DNA of 36,757 bases from Singulisphaera sp. GP187 (GTDB lineage: Bacteria; Planctomycetota; UBA1135; UBA2386), in contig CAMBXM010000019.1 of assembly GCA_945871815.1 (NCBI GenBank), forward strand, positions 1 to 36,757, given 5' to 3'. Both the position numbers and the translations under genes were made by a program. The notes below the pieces were generated by a model. That model searched no databases and was not told where the DNA came from. It saw only the letters and a list, made by a program, of their open reading frames with translations. The first letter of the stretch is position 1. The number at the start of each line of letters is the position of its first letter. Shown here piece after piece: positions 18,180 through 25,857 of the stretch.

Positions 18180-19967
18180 ATGCTGGTGTTGTCGTTGTTG
18201 ATCGCGCTCTGGCCTCAAGACCCTTCGGTCGCCGCCGTGCGTGTCGCGGAGCAACGCCGCGTCGAAGTCATTGCCCGGTGTGCTCCCGCCGTGTGTTCGG
18301 TGATGGACATGCAAGCCCCAGGCGGCGGCAGCGGCGTCGTGATCGACCCTCGCGGCTATGTGCTGACCAACTTCCACGTCATCGGTGGTGCCGACACCAA
18401 CGACAAGACGCCGAAGGACAAGGTGCTGCCCGCACCGCCGGCGCCGCCGGCCGAAGCCTTGCAGACCTTCAAGGCCGCCAATCCCGCAGCCAGCAGCGAA
18501 GACGAGAACCGATTCGTCAGCGACTGGCAGGACGCGTGGAAGCAGCAGCACTGGCCATCCGGCACGAACCACTGGCGCAACAAGAAGGTCGGTCTGCCGG
18601 ACGGCGAGCTCTATGAAGCCGTGGTGCTCGGTGTCGATCCCGGCAGCGATCTCGCGGTGCTGCGGCTGCTGCCAAAGCTCGACGGCCAAACCTGGCCCTG
18701 CTGCGAACTCGGCGATTCGGACGCGCTGCTCGTCGGCCAGACGGTGTTTGCCATGGGCAACCCGTTCTTGCTGGCGACCGATTTCACGCCGACGGTGACC
18801 TTTGGCATCGTCTCCGGCACGCATCGGTACCAGGAAGGCCAGGGCAATCGCATGCTGGTATATCCCGACTGCATCCAAGTCGATGCAGCGATCAATCCGG
18901 GCAACTCGGGGGGGCCGCTGTTCGACGAGGACGGCAAAGTCATCGGCATCAACGGCCGCATCTCGCTCGGGGATCGCGGTCGCGTCAACGTCGGCGTCGG
19001 CTTTGCGATCGCGTGCAATCAGGTGCGCAACTTCTTGCCCGACCTGCTCGCCGGTCGCCACGCGGAGCACGGCACGCTGGACCTGAGTGCCTGGTTCAAG
19101 AAGACGAAGAACGGCGACGAGCGGCACGGTGTCTTCGTGCAGCAGCTCTACAAGGACTCGGTCGCCGCGGTCGCTGGCATCAAGCTCGGCGACGAGATCG
19201 TGCACTTCCAAGGCGAAGATGTGCGTTCGGCCAACCAACTGGCGACGCGCATCGGCGTGTTGCCGGCGGGAGCCTGGATCGAACTCGGCTATCGCCCAGA
19301 GAACGTCGACAACAGCTTTGGCGACGAGCGCTTCGTCGACATCCGCTTGGCGCGTCTCGACACCGGCAGCAGCAAGGATGCGCGAACGGACACTGAGCGC
19401 CTGAGCAGTCTGATCGAACGGCAGCTCGCCACCAAGGCGATGAGGGCGCGCGCGACATCGCCCACGGCGCAGCGCACGGTCACACTCGCATTCGCGGACC
19501 GCGACGGCGCCAAGTGGTCGATAGTGCGCGACATGGCGCGCGAAGCCACCGCGATGGACCGCGATGGCGTGCGTTTCCTTCGCACGCGGAGTGAAGCCGA
19601 CCCCAATGTCGAAGGCGACGCGTTGCTGCAACGGCTCGTGCGCTGCAATCCACTGCTGTGGATCGGCTGTGATCGCGGCGAGCGGTTCGATGAGGCGCTT
19701 CTTCTCGGCGGCGTGCACGTGCTCGGCCGCCCGGCCTACCGCTACTCGCTCCCAGGCGACGGGGAACTCGAGTTCTTTCTGTTCGCCGACGGCAGTGCGG
19801 CGGGCTGTTCGCTGCGCGATCCCGTGCGCCGCGAGAAGCTCGAACTGCATTGCGATGGCAGCAGTGTTCGCGTCATCCGCGACGGCGTGTTCGACCGCGG
19901 TTGGCGAGTGGCGAGCTACGCGACCGACGTCCAAGTCGAAGACTCCGTGTTCGGGAGGCCGCAGTGA
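18180..19967 (+). CDS. HtrA-like trypsin-fold serine protease with PDZ domain, triad intact
   Basis: 595 residues from ATG 18180, preceded by GGAG at 18171-18174. The N-terminus is a short hydrophobic signal (MLVLSLLIALWPQ). The chymotrypsin-fold domain has GSGVVIDPRGYVLTNFHVI (His66), GSDLAVLRL (Asp157) and INPGNSGGPLFD (Ser243), so the catalytic triad is complete. Between His66 and Asp157 there are about 60 more residues than usual, an Ala/Pro-rich then Trp-rich segment (residues about 75-135). A PDZ domain follows at about 315-405 (GVFVQQLYKDSVAAVAGIKLGDEIVHF). The last 190 residues form a domain I do not recognise (ELEFFLFADGSAAGCSLRD). DegP/DegQ-type proteases degrade misfolded proteins in the periplasm, and this gene leads a trio whose other members are catalytically dead. 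GTGA overlap with the next gene. Confidence 0.92.
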   Translation: MLVLSLLIALWPQDPSVAAVRVAEQRRVEVIARCAPAVCSVMDMQAPGGGSGVVIDPRGYVLTNFHVIGGADTNDKTPKDKVLPAPPAPPAEALQTFKAANPAASSEDENRFVSDWQDAWKQQHWPSGTNHWRNKKVGLPDGELYEAVVLGVDPGSDLAVLRLLPKLDGQTWPCCELGDSDALLVGQTVFAMGNPFLLATDFTPTVTFGIVSGTHRYQEGQGNRMLVYPDCIQVDAAINPGNSGGPLFDEDGKVIGINGRISLGDRGRVNVGVGFAIACNQVRNFLPDLLAGRHAEHGTLDLSAWFKKTKNGDERHGVFVQQLYKDSVAAVAGIKLGDEIVHFQGEDVRSANQLATRIGVLPAGAWIELGYRPENVDNSFGDERFVDIRLARLDTGSSKDARTDTERLSSLIERQLATKAMRARATSPTAQRTVTLAFADRDGAKWSIVRDMAREATAMDRDGVRFLRTRSEADPNVEGDALLQRLVRCNPLLWIGCDRGERFDEALLLGGVHVLGRPAYRYSLPGDGELEFFLFADGSAAGCSLRDPVRREKLELHCDGSSVRVIRDGVFDRGWRVASYATDVQVEDSVFGRPQ

Positions 19968-21055
19968 AGAGGTACCTCGTTCTACTCCTGGCCCTGACAG
20001 ATCTCGCGGCGCAAGGGGAACCCAACTTGCCCGATGCAACGAAGCCGCCTGCGGAAGCGCAGTCCGCGGATGTGCACGCGAGCTACGCCTTTGCCGAGCG
20101 CGCGCCGGCGACCAAGGTCGAGAGCGCGATCGACCGGCTGCTGCCGAGCATCGTCAAGGTGCACGGCGCCTCAGGCCTCTCGACGATCACTCCGTACGCG
20201 ACGGGCATCGTCGTCAGTGCGAAGGGTCACGTGCTGACGTTGGACCAAGTGTTGGTGCAAAAGGAACGGACGCGTGTGGTGCTCTACGACGGTTCGGTGC
20301 ACGACGCACAAGTGCTGCCCGAGGACGGCAAACTCGGCGTGCGTCTGCTCAAGATCGACCCGGAGCAATGCCAGGGTCTGCTGCACCCGATCTGGCCCGA
20401 CGAGAGCGATGCGCCGCTCTACCGGACCGGCGATTTCGTCGTGTCGCTTGGCAACTGTTTCCGCCTTGCGGAGTTCTCCGAGAAGGTCTCAGCGACGTTC
20501 GGCATCGTGGTGGGCAGGGCCAACACGGCATTGCGCTTTCGTCTCGCCGACGTGCAGTACGACGGCGATCTGATCCTGACTGACGCGTGCAACAACCCGG
20601 GCCACTACGGCGGCGGGCTATTTGCTCTCGACGGCCGTTGGATCGGCTTCAACATGCGATTGCTCGAGAGCAAGGAGACCAACACGATGCTGTCGGCTGC
20701 GATTCCGTCGCGCGATCTGCTGCCGTACCTGCGCGAGCACGTGAACGGCGATTTGCGCGAGGTGACCGAGAGCGATCGGCGCCCCGTGCGCACCGGCATC
20801 GTGTTGTTTCGCCAGGCTGGCCGGGCTTCGCCGCCCGCTTACGTCGACCGTGCAGAGCGCGATTCGCCGGCGGCGGCGATCGGGCTGCGTCCGGACGACC
20901 TGATCGTCCGCATCGGCGACTACTCGGTACGTAGCTGCAAGGAGTTCGACGACGTGCTGAAGAAGTTCGAACCGGGCGACAAGGTCATGCTGACCTGGAA
21001 GCGCGGCACCAAGGTGATGCAGAGAGACCTTGAACTCGCGGAGGACAAGCAATGA
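19964..21055 (+). CDS. HtrA-like pseudoprotease with PDZ domain (all triad residues lost)
   Basis: 363 residues from GTG 19964, overlapping the upstream TGA; the signal peptide KRYLVLLLALTDLAAQG starts here, which settles the start over the open frame further 5'. It aligns throughout with the protease encoded just upstream: TGIVVSAKGHVLTLDQVL in place of SGVVIDPRGYVLTNFHVI, and NNPGHYGGGLF in place of NPGNSGGPLF. At the catalytic His position there is Gln95, at the Asp position a Leu (GKLGVRLLKI), and at the Ser position Tyr215. A PDZ domain closes the protein (RDSPAAAIGLRPDDLIVRIGDYSV). It therefore cannot use the standard serine-protease mechanism. A substrate-binding, regulatory or scaffold role with the active paralogue is likely. 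ATGA overlap with the third member. Confidence 0.88.
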   Translation: MKRYLVLLLALTDLAAQGEPNLPDATKPPAEAQSADVHASYAFAERAPATKVESAIDRLLPSIVKVHGASGLSTITPYATGIVVSAKGHVLTLDQVLVQKERTRVVLYDGSVHDAQVLPEDGKLGVRLLKIDPEQCQGLLHPIWPDESDAPLYRTGDFVVSLGNCFRLAEFSEKVSATFGIVVGRANTALRFRLADVQYDGDLILTDACNNPGHYGGGLFALDGRWIGFNMRLLESKETNTMLSAAIPSRDLLPYLREHVNGDLREVTESDRRPVRTGIVLFRQAGRASPPAYVDRAERDSPAAAIGLRPDDLIVRIGDYSVRSCKEFDDVLKKFEPGDKVMLTWKRGTKVMQRDLELAEDKQ

Positions 21056-22209
21056 GGCGGTGGCTTGTTGCCGTCGTGCTCGGCGCTCTCGCGAGTGCGC
21101 AACAGCGCGCGGACCTCGACGAGTTCGTGCGTCTACAGCCCGTGCTCCGGGCGGCGGTCGAACACGCCGCGCCGTGGGTCGTGACGATCGAGACCTTTGG
21201 CGGCACGCGCCGAGTTCTGGGCGATGACGGGCCCGTCGACTCGACAGCTCCAGCGCAACCGCGACCGGTGCCGAAGCCGCCGGCCAATCCCGATCGCAAA
21301 GGCAACCTGCCGCTGAAGGACCCGGGCTTCCATCAATCGCAAGGCAAGAGCACGGGCCTGATCGTTGGCGCGGACGGCTGGATCCTGGTGTCGCGGTTCT
21401 GCCTCAACTACGACCCGACCACGATCCTGGTCGGTATTCCTGGCGGCGAGACCTTCCATGCGGTGCGGAAGGGCGAGGACACCAGCCGCGGTATGGCGCT
21501 GCTCAAGATCGAGGCAACGAGTCTGCCGGTTGCGCAACTGGTCGATCCGAAGGATGTGCGGGTCGGGCAGTGGGCGTTCGTGCTGGGCCGGACGTTCGCT
21601 AGCGACGAGCCGACGGTGCACTTCGGGATCGTCAGCGCCCAAAAGCGGCAGTTTGGTCGCGCCTTGCAGATTGACGCCTACACGTCACCCGCCAACTACG
21701 GCGGCGCGGTGGTCGACGTCGAGGGCAAGGTGCTGGGTCTCGCGGTGCCGTTGTCGCCATCGGGTCGCGATGCCGGTGTGGAGTGGTACGACTCGGGCAT
21801 CGGCTTTTGCTCGACGATCGCCGACATCCCAGAGCTGATCGAACGCATGAAGCAGGGCGAACGACTGCAGCGCGGTTGGCTCGGGGTCACGCTCGATCCG
21901 GCGCACTTGGGTCCTGGCGCGCGCCTGAGTGGCACGCCGAAAGATGGCGTCGCGGCACAGGCCGGGCTGCGCAAGGGCGATGTGATCGTCGACATCGACG
22001 GCATTGCGATCCGCAACGGTGCGCACCTGCAGATGTTGATCGGCGCACGCATGGCCGGCGACGCCGTGGGGATGCGCGTGCAGAAGAAGCGCGAAGACGC
22101 GCCGGTGTCGATGACGGTGCTATTGGCGGACCTTCCCGGGAGCGGCGACGTGGAGAACGGGCCAGTGGAGTTGCCGGCAGGTTTCCCGGTGCCGGAAGAG
22201 AAGAAGTAG
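21052..22209 (+). CDS. Second HtrA-like pseudoprotease with PDZ domain
   Basis: 385 residues from ATG 21052 (ATGA overlap), with a signal peptide MRRWLVAVVLGALASAQQ. A Pro-rich stretch near residues 60-95 precedes the chymotrypsin-like fold, STGLIVGADGWILVSRFCL. Aligned to the active protease upstream, the His position is Phe116, the Asp position is Gly (SRGMALLKI) and the Ser position is Tyr216 (SPANYGGAVVD). The PDZ domain is well preserved (GWLGVTLDP ... AAQAGLRKGDVIVDIDGIAI), and the tail is acidic and Pro-rich. Like its neighbour it should bind rather than cut substrates. It is the last gene of the long plus-strand operon; a hairpin and 227 non-coding bases follow. Confidence 0.88.
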   Translation: MRRWLVAVVLGALASAQQRADLDEFVRLQPVLRAAVEHAAPWVVTIETFGGTRRVLGDDGPVDSTAPAQPRPVPKPPANPDRKGNLPLKDPGFHQSQGKSTGLIVGADGWILVSRFCLNYDPTTILVGIPGGETFHAVRKGEDTSRGMALLKIEATSLPVAQLVDPKDVRVGQWAFVLGRTFASDEPTVHFGIVSAQKRQFGRALQIDAYTSPANYGGAVVDVEGKVLGLAVPLSPSGRDAGVEWYDSGIGFCSTIADIPELIERMKQGERLQRGWLGVTLDPAHLGPGARLSGTPKDGVAAQAGLRKGDVIVDIDGIAIRNGAHLQMLIGARMAGDAVGMRVQKKREDAPVSMTVLLADLPGSGDVENGPVELPAGFPVPEEKK

Positions 22210-22267
22210 AGCGCCGCGAACACTACGACGAGGCTCTAGGGCCAGCTCGCATGCCGGTGGCGGCGTC

Positions 22268-22309
22268 GCGAGTTCTCCGCGGTGCTCACGGAGGCTGCTG
22301 CGAACTCGC
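22268..22309. terminator. Nested hairpin after the HtrA trio, possible operon end
   Basis: GCGAGTTC (22268-22275) pairs with GAACTCGC (22302-22309), and inside it TCCG (22276-22279) pairs with CGGA (22289-22292). It lies 59 bases after the stop of the last operon gene. There is no T-run, so it is not a classical intrinsic terminator; it could still stabilise the 3' end or assist factor-dependent termination. Nothing else is recognisable in the gap 22210-22436. Confidence 0.3.
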
Positions 22310-22436
22310 TCCTTGCCCGCGGCCTTCGTTGCTCGGCCTCGCTCGCCGGCTTGTTGTGAAACCACTTCTAGTGTGGGCAGATCGCAACCGACGGCCTGTT
22401 CGCTAACGTGACAGTCTTCTAGATGCCTCGCTAGCC

Positions 22437-24539
22437 ATGATCCTCGAGCAGTTGTATCTCGCGTGCCTCTCGCAGGCTTCCTACCTGCTCGGCGACGAGT
22501 CCACGGGCATTGCTGTGATCGTCGATCCGCGCCGCGACGTCGATGAGTACGTCGAGCGGGCCACGGCTCTTGGTCTGCGCATCGAGCACGTGCTGCTGAC
22601 GCACGTGCACGCTGACTTCGTGGCGGGCCATCTCGAACTGCAGCAACGCACGGGCGCCAAGATCCATCTCGGTGCTGGCGCACGGACTGACTTTGACTAC
22701 CAACCACTGACCGATGGCCAAGCGCTTCAGTTCGGCGCGCTGCGCATCGCCGTGCTGGCGACGCCGGGTCACACGCCGGAGAGCGTGTGCTTTGCCGTGT
22801 ACGATCTCGATCACGGCGACGAACCCGTCGCGGTGCTGACCGGCGACACCTTGTTCCTCGGTGATGTCGGCCGGCCCGACCTCATGGCTGCGAGCGGGGT
22901 GACGGCGCACGACCTCGCGCGAAGGCTGCACGCGTCGCTGCACGACAAGTTGTTGCGGTTGCCTGACGCCACGTTGGTCTACCCCGGGCACGGCGCCGGT
23001 TCTGCCTGTGGCAAGAACCTCAGCCAGGACCGCGTTTCGACCATCGGCGCACAGCGCACCGGCAACTGCATGCTGCGACCGATGAGCGCGCAAGAGTTCG
23101 TCGACCTGGCGGTGAAGGACCTACCACCGGCGCCAGCGTACTTCGCGCGGGCAGCAGCCAAGAACCGCGAGCAACTCCCGACGCTCGACTCGACCATCGC
23201 AACGCGCTTGCGACCGTTGTCGATGGCCGAGTTGCTCGATTGCCAGCAGCAGGGAATGACGGTGCTCGACGTGCGCAATCCCAATGCGTTGGCCGCCGGT
23301 TTTGTACGCGGGAGCATCCACATCGGACTCGATGGCCGCTTCGCGAGTTGGGTCGGCGCGCTTGTCGATGGCGCGCGTCCAATCGTCGTCATCGCCGATG
23401 TCGGCCGCGAACGCGAAGCCGTGATGCGGCTCTCTCGCATCGGCTTCGACCTCGTGCACGGAGTCCTCGCTGCACCTGAGGCGGCGGCGCTCGGGCGAGG
23501 TCGAGCATTGCCTCGCCTCATCCGCCTGCTGCCGCCGGCACTTGCCGCGGTGCTGGACGGGCCGGCACCGCCGCTCGTGGTCGACATTCGCGAAGCGGGT
23601 GAGCGCGCGCAGAACCACATCGCCGGCAGTGTGCACATCCCACTCGGCAGCCTCGGGTCGCGCATCGGCGAGTTGCCGCGCAACCGTTCGCTCGTGTTTC
23701 AATGTCAGAGCGGCTATCGCTCGACGATTGCTGCCACGATCGCGGTGCAGCACGGACACGAGCAACCCAGTGATCTTGAAGGCGGCATGGCCGGTTGGCT
23801 CGCCGCGTTTCCCCCGACTCATTCACGCACAGTGACGCCTGAGCATCCAAACCAAGAGCCCAAAATGGACACCTGCACCACGAGTGGCGGCATTCCGCGC
23901 ATCGGCGATCTCGCCCCCGACTTCACCGCGATTACGACCCACGGCGAACTCAACTTCAGCAAATGGCAGGACGGCAAATGGGTGATGCTGTTCAGCCACC
24001 CGGCCGATTTCACGCCGGTGTGCTCGACCGAGTTGACCGAGTTCCAAAGGCGCAGTGAAGAGTTCACCCTGCGCAACACCAAGCTCATCGGACTGAGCAT
24101 TGACTCGGTCCACAGTCACCTTGCGTGGATCGAGAACCTCGAGCACATCCTCGGTGTTGCCATCAAGTACCCGATGATCGCCGACCTCGACATGAAGGTC
24201 GCGATGGCCTACGGCATGCTGCATCCCGGCGCTTCGAGCACGGCGACCGTGCGCTCGGTCTTTCTGCTCGATCCCAAGCGGACGATTCGCGCGCTGGTCT
24301 ACTACCCAATGAGCGTCGGTCGCAGCTGCGACGAACTGCTGCGATTGCTCGACGGCCTGCAGATGTCAGAGAAGCACGGCTGTGCGATGCCGGTCAACTG
24401 GAAGCCGGGCGACAAGGTCATCGTGCCACCGCCAAAGACCATGGCCGAAGTCGCCGAGCGCAAGACGCACACGGAGTACGAACGGATCGACTTCTACCTC
24501 AACAAGCGCGATCTGCCGTTGGACAAGCTGCGCGGTTGA
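22437..24539 (+). CDS. Persulfide dioxygenase-like / rhodanese / rhodanese / 1-Cys peroxiredoxin fusion
   Basis: 700 residues in one uninterrupted frame from ATG 22437. Residues about 1-245 are an ETHE1/CstB-type metallo-beta-lactamase domain: THVHADF (His56, His58), TPGHTPES (His112), GDTLFLGDVGRPDL (Asp137) and YPGHG (His185). By family precedent it would oxidise glutathione persulfide or a similar low-molecular-weight persulfide to sulfite using one iron. Residues about 262-350 are a rhodanese domain with no Cys in the active-site loop (IADVGRERE). Residues about 375-465 are a second rhodanese with Cys423 in CQSGYRS. A linker (THSRTVTPEHPNQEPK) leads to a Prx6-type peroxiredoxin with PADFTPVC (peroxidatic Cys529) and the PVNWKPGDKVIVPPP arm. 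Met477 could be a secondary start for free peroxiredoxin, but no clear ribosome-binding site precedes it. No export signal is seen, so the protein is probably cytoplasmic. Confidence 0.93.
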   Translation: MILEQLYLACLSQASYLLGDESTGIAVIVDPRRDVDEYVERATALGLRIEHVLLTHVHADFVAGHLELQQRTGAKIHLGAGARTDFDYQPLTDGQALQFGALRIAVLATPGHTPESVCFAVYDLDHGDEPVAVLTGDTLFLGDVGRPDLMAASGVTAHDLARRLHASLHDKLLRLPDATLVYPGHGAGSACGKNLSQDRVSTIGAQRTGNCMLRPMSAQEFVDLAVKDLPPAPAYFARAAAKNREQLPTLDSTIATRLRPLSMAELLDCQQQGMTVLDVRNPNALAAGFVRGSIHIGLDGRFASWVGALVDGARPIVVIADVGREREAVMRLSRIGFDLVHGVLAAPEAAALGRGRALPRLIRLLPPALAAVLDGPAPPLVVDIREAGERAQNHIAGSVHIPLGSLGSRIGELPRNRSLVFQCQSGYRSTIAATIAVQHGHEQPSDLEGGMAGWLAAFPPTHSRTVTPEHPNQEPKMDTCTTSGGIPRIGDLAPDFTAITTHGELNFSKWQDGKWVMLFSHPADFTPVCSTELTEFQRRSEEFTLRNTKLIGLSIDSVHSHLAWIENLEHILGVAIKYPMIADLDMKVAMAYGMLHPGASSTATVRSVFLLDPKRTIRALVYYPMSVGRSCDELLRLLDGLQMSEKHGCAMPVNWKPGDKVIVPPPKTMAEVAERKTHTEYERIDFYLNKRDLPLDKLRG

Positions 24540-24675
24540 GAGCGGTCGCTCTGTGCCTGCGCCGGACGAGGTCCATGGGTCTGGTGTCGCAGCGAGAGTC
24601 GGGCGACTGCTGCCATCGGCTGATACCGCTGCGAGGTTGGCCGCGAGGCCGTCGATGATCCGGCGCCAACATGTC

Positions 24676-24694
24676 GAGCGAACGGCACTCGCTC
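24676..24694 (-). terminator. Small hairpin overlapping the ppk2 stop codon
   Basis: GAGCGA (24676-24681) and TCGCTC (24689-24694) form a 6-bp stem with a 7-base loop in the 153-bp gap between convergent genes. There is no T-run on either strand, so a terminator role is only a guess. A second short pair, GTTGGC and GCCAAC, lies just to the left. Confidence 0.2.
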
Positions 24695-25505
24695 ACTCGA
24701 CGCGGATGCTGGCGATCTTCGGATCCACTTCTGGCATTCCGATCTTCATCGCTTCGAGCGTCTCGACCAGAACCTGGGAGACGATGAGGTTGCGGTACCA
24801 GTTGCGATCGGCGGGAACCACGTACCACGGTGCGGTCTTCGTGCTCGTTGCCGCGATCGCGTCTTCGTAGGCGCTCTGGTAGTCGTCCCAATGCTGGCGT
24901 TCGGCGAGGTCGCCGTCGTTCCACTTCCATCGCTTCGCCGGGTTGTCGATGCGCTCCTGCAGCCGTTGCTGCTGCTCGTCCTTGGAGATGTGGAGGAAGA
25001 ACTTGAGGACCACGGTGCCCTCCTCGACGAGCAGTTGTTCGAACGCGGCGATGTGGTGGTAGCGGCGATGCCAGACTGGTTTGGTCACGAGGTTGTGAAC
25101 CCGTACGACCAGCACATCTTCGTAGTGACTGCGGTTCCAGATCGCGATCTCGCCCTGGCCCGGAGCATGCGGATGGACGCGCCACAAGAAGTCGTGCGCG
25201 AGCTCCGCTTCGGTCGGCTTCTTGAAGCACTTGACCGTTACGCCCTGGGGATTCACGCCGTCGAAAACACTGCGGATCGTGCCGTCCTTCCCGCCAGCGT
25301 CCATTGCCTGAAGCACGACCAGTAGGCGCTGGCGACCTTCGGCGTACATGGCTTCTTGGAGGGCTTCGAGCCGCGCGTTGCAACGCGCCTGGTGCTCGAG
25401 CGCCGCAGCCTTGTCGCCATCGAAGGCCTTGGTGCTACGCGGATCGTGATCGGCGAGCCGGAACCCAGTGCCGGAAGTAATGCGGTGGACTTCGGTGCGG
25501 ACCAT
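24693..25505 (-). CDS. ppk2: Polyphosphate:nucleotide phosphotransferase, PPK2 family
   Basis: 270 residues from ATG 25505, a typical length for single-domain PPK2; the frame is open further upstream, but the added 42 residues are Arg/Ala-rich and unlike the family. PPK2 enzymes move phosphate between polyphosphate and nucleotides. Visible motifs are the Walker A-like QAMDAGGKDGTI (residues 66-77), the family core VNPQGVTVKCFKKPTEAEL, the Walker B-like IWNRSHYEDVLVVRVH, the lid region KRWKWNDGDL and the closing PWYVVPADRNWYRNL. The pattern WNRSHYEDVL with VVPADRNWYRNL fits the polyphosphate:nucleotide phosphotransferase subgroup, which mostly handles AMP or ADP; direction and substrate cannot be set from sequence alone. 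It lies 103 bp downstream of the small membrane-protein gene on the same strand, so the two may share a transcript. Confidence 0.95.
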   Translation of the reverse strand: MVRTEVHRITSGTGFRLADHDPRSTKAFDGDKAAALEHQARCNARLEALQEAMYAEGRQRLLVVLQAMDAGGKDGTIRSVFDGVNPQGVTVKCFKKPTEAELAHDFLWRVHPHAPGQGEIAIWNRSHYEDVLVVRVHNLVTKPVWHRRYHHIAAFEQLLVEEGTVVLKFFLHISKDEQQQRLQERIDNPAKRWKWNDGDLAERQHWDDYQSAYEDAIAATSTKTAPWYVVPADRNWYRNLIVSQVLVETLEAMKIGMPEVDPKIASIRVE

Positions 25506-25608
25506 CGGGCGAAGGGTAACCGAGAGGGGCTTCGCTGGGCGAATGGGCGGCCACAGACTGGCGCGCGCAGCACACGCGGCACCGCGCGCGATTCGCCGAC
25601 TCCTGCAG

Positions 25609-25857
25609 TCACTGCCGAACCCAGCCCCCAAACCGCCGCAGCAAGAACGGCATGACCACGTAGCCCATCAACGGCACCACGATCGCGGTGACGATCAGCG
25701 TGACCACCGGCAGCGGGAAGTGCGGCAGGAGGTGTGGCAGCAAGAGCCAGAGCACGGTCGTGATCGTTGGCCAGATTCCCATCCAGGTCAGCAGTACCAT
25801 CTTGTGTCGATTGGGCGCGCCCGATGGTGGGCTCTTAGCTGGCGGTGCGTGCGACAT
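25609..25857 (-). CDS. Small two-helix membrane protein, like the C-terminal part of some monooxygenase-type proteins
   Basis: 82 residues from ATG 25857. A short polar N-terminus (Pro/Ser-rich, ending NRHK) is followed by two membrane helices (MVLLTWMGIWPTITTVLWLL and VVTLIVTAIVVPLMGYVVM) and a basic tail (FLLRRFGGWVRQ). The pattern KM.LLTW.giwP.....l..........lp......l.VPlm.YvvMP.L.r.F..W closely resembles the membrane tail found after an antibiotic-biosynthesis monooxygenase (ABM) domain in many bacterial proteins. Here it stands alone, with no ABM domain upstream. Function unknown. The gene probably heads a short transcript with ppk2. Confidence 0.75.
   Translation of the reverse strand: MSHAPPAKSPPSGAPNRHKMVLLTWMGIWPTITTVLWLLLPHLLPHFPLPVVTLIVTAIVVPLMGYVVMPFLLRRFGGWVRQ

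Noticed and set aside
17775-20039. Long minus-strand open frame opposite the NPCBM and first HtrA-like genes
   Set aside because: It spans two well-supported genes and the gap between them, and its residue composition is that of a shadow frame.
22210-22436. Possible promoter for the four-domain fusion gene
   Set aside because: Only weak matches to -35 and -10 elements, none at proper spacing; too uncertain to list as a feature.
23820-23870. A hidden stop or frameshift separating the rhodanese and peroxiredoxin parts
   Set aside because: The frame is uninterrupted through the junction, the linker is a plausible hinge, and no ribosome-binding site clearly precedes the internal ATG at 23865. 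It remains worth confirming with reads.
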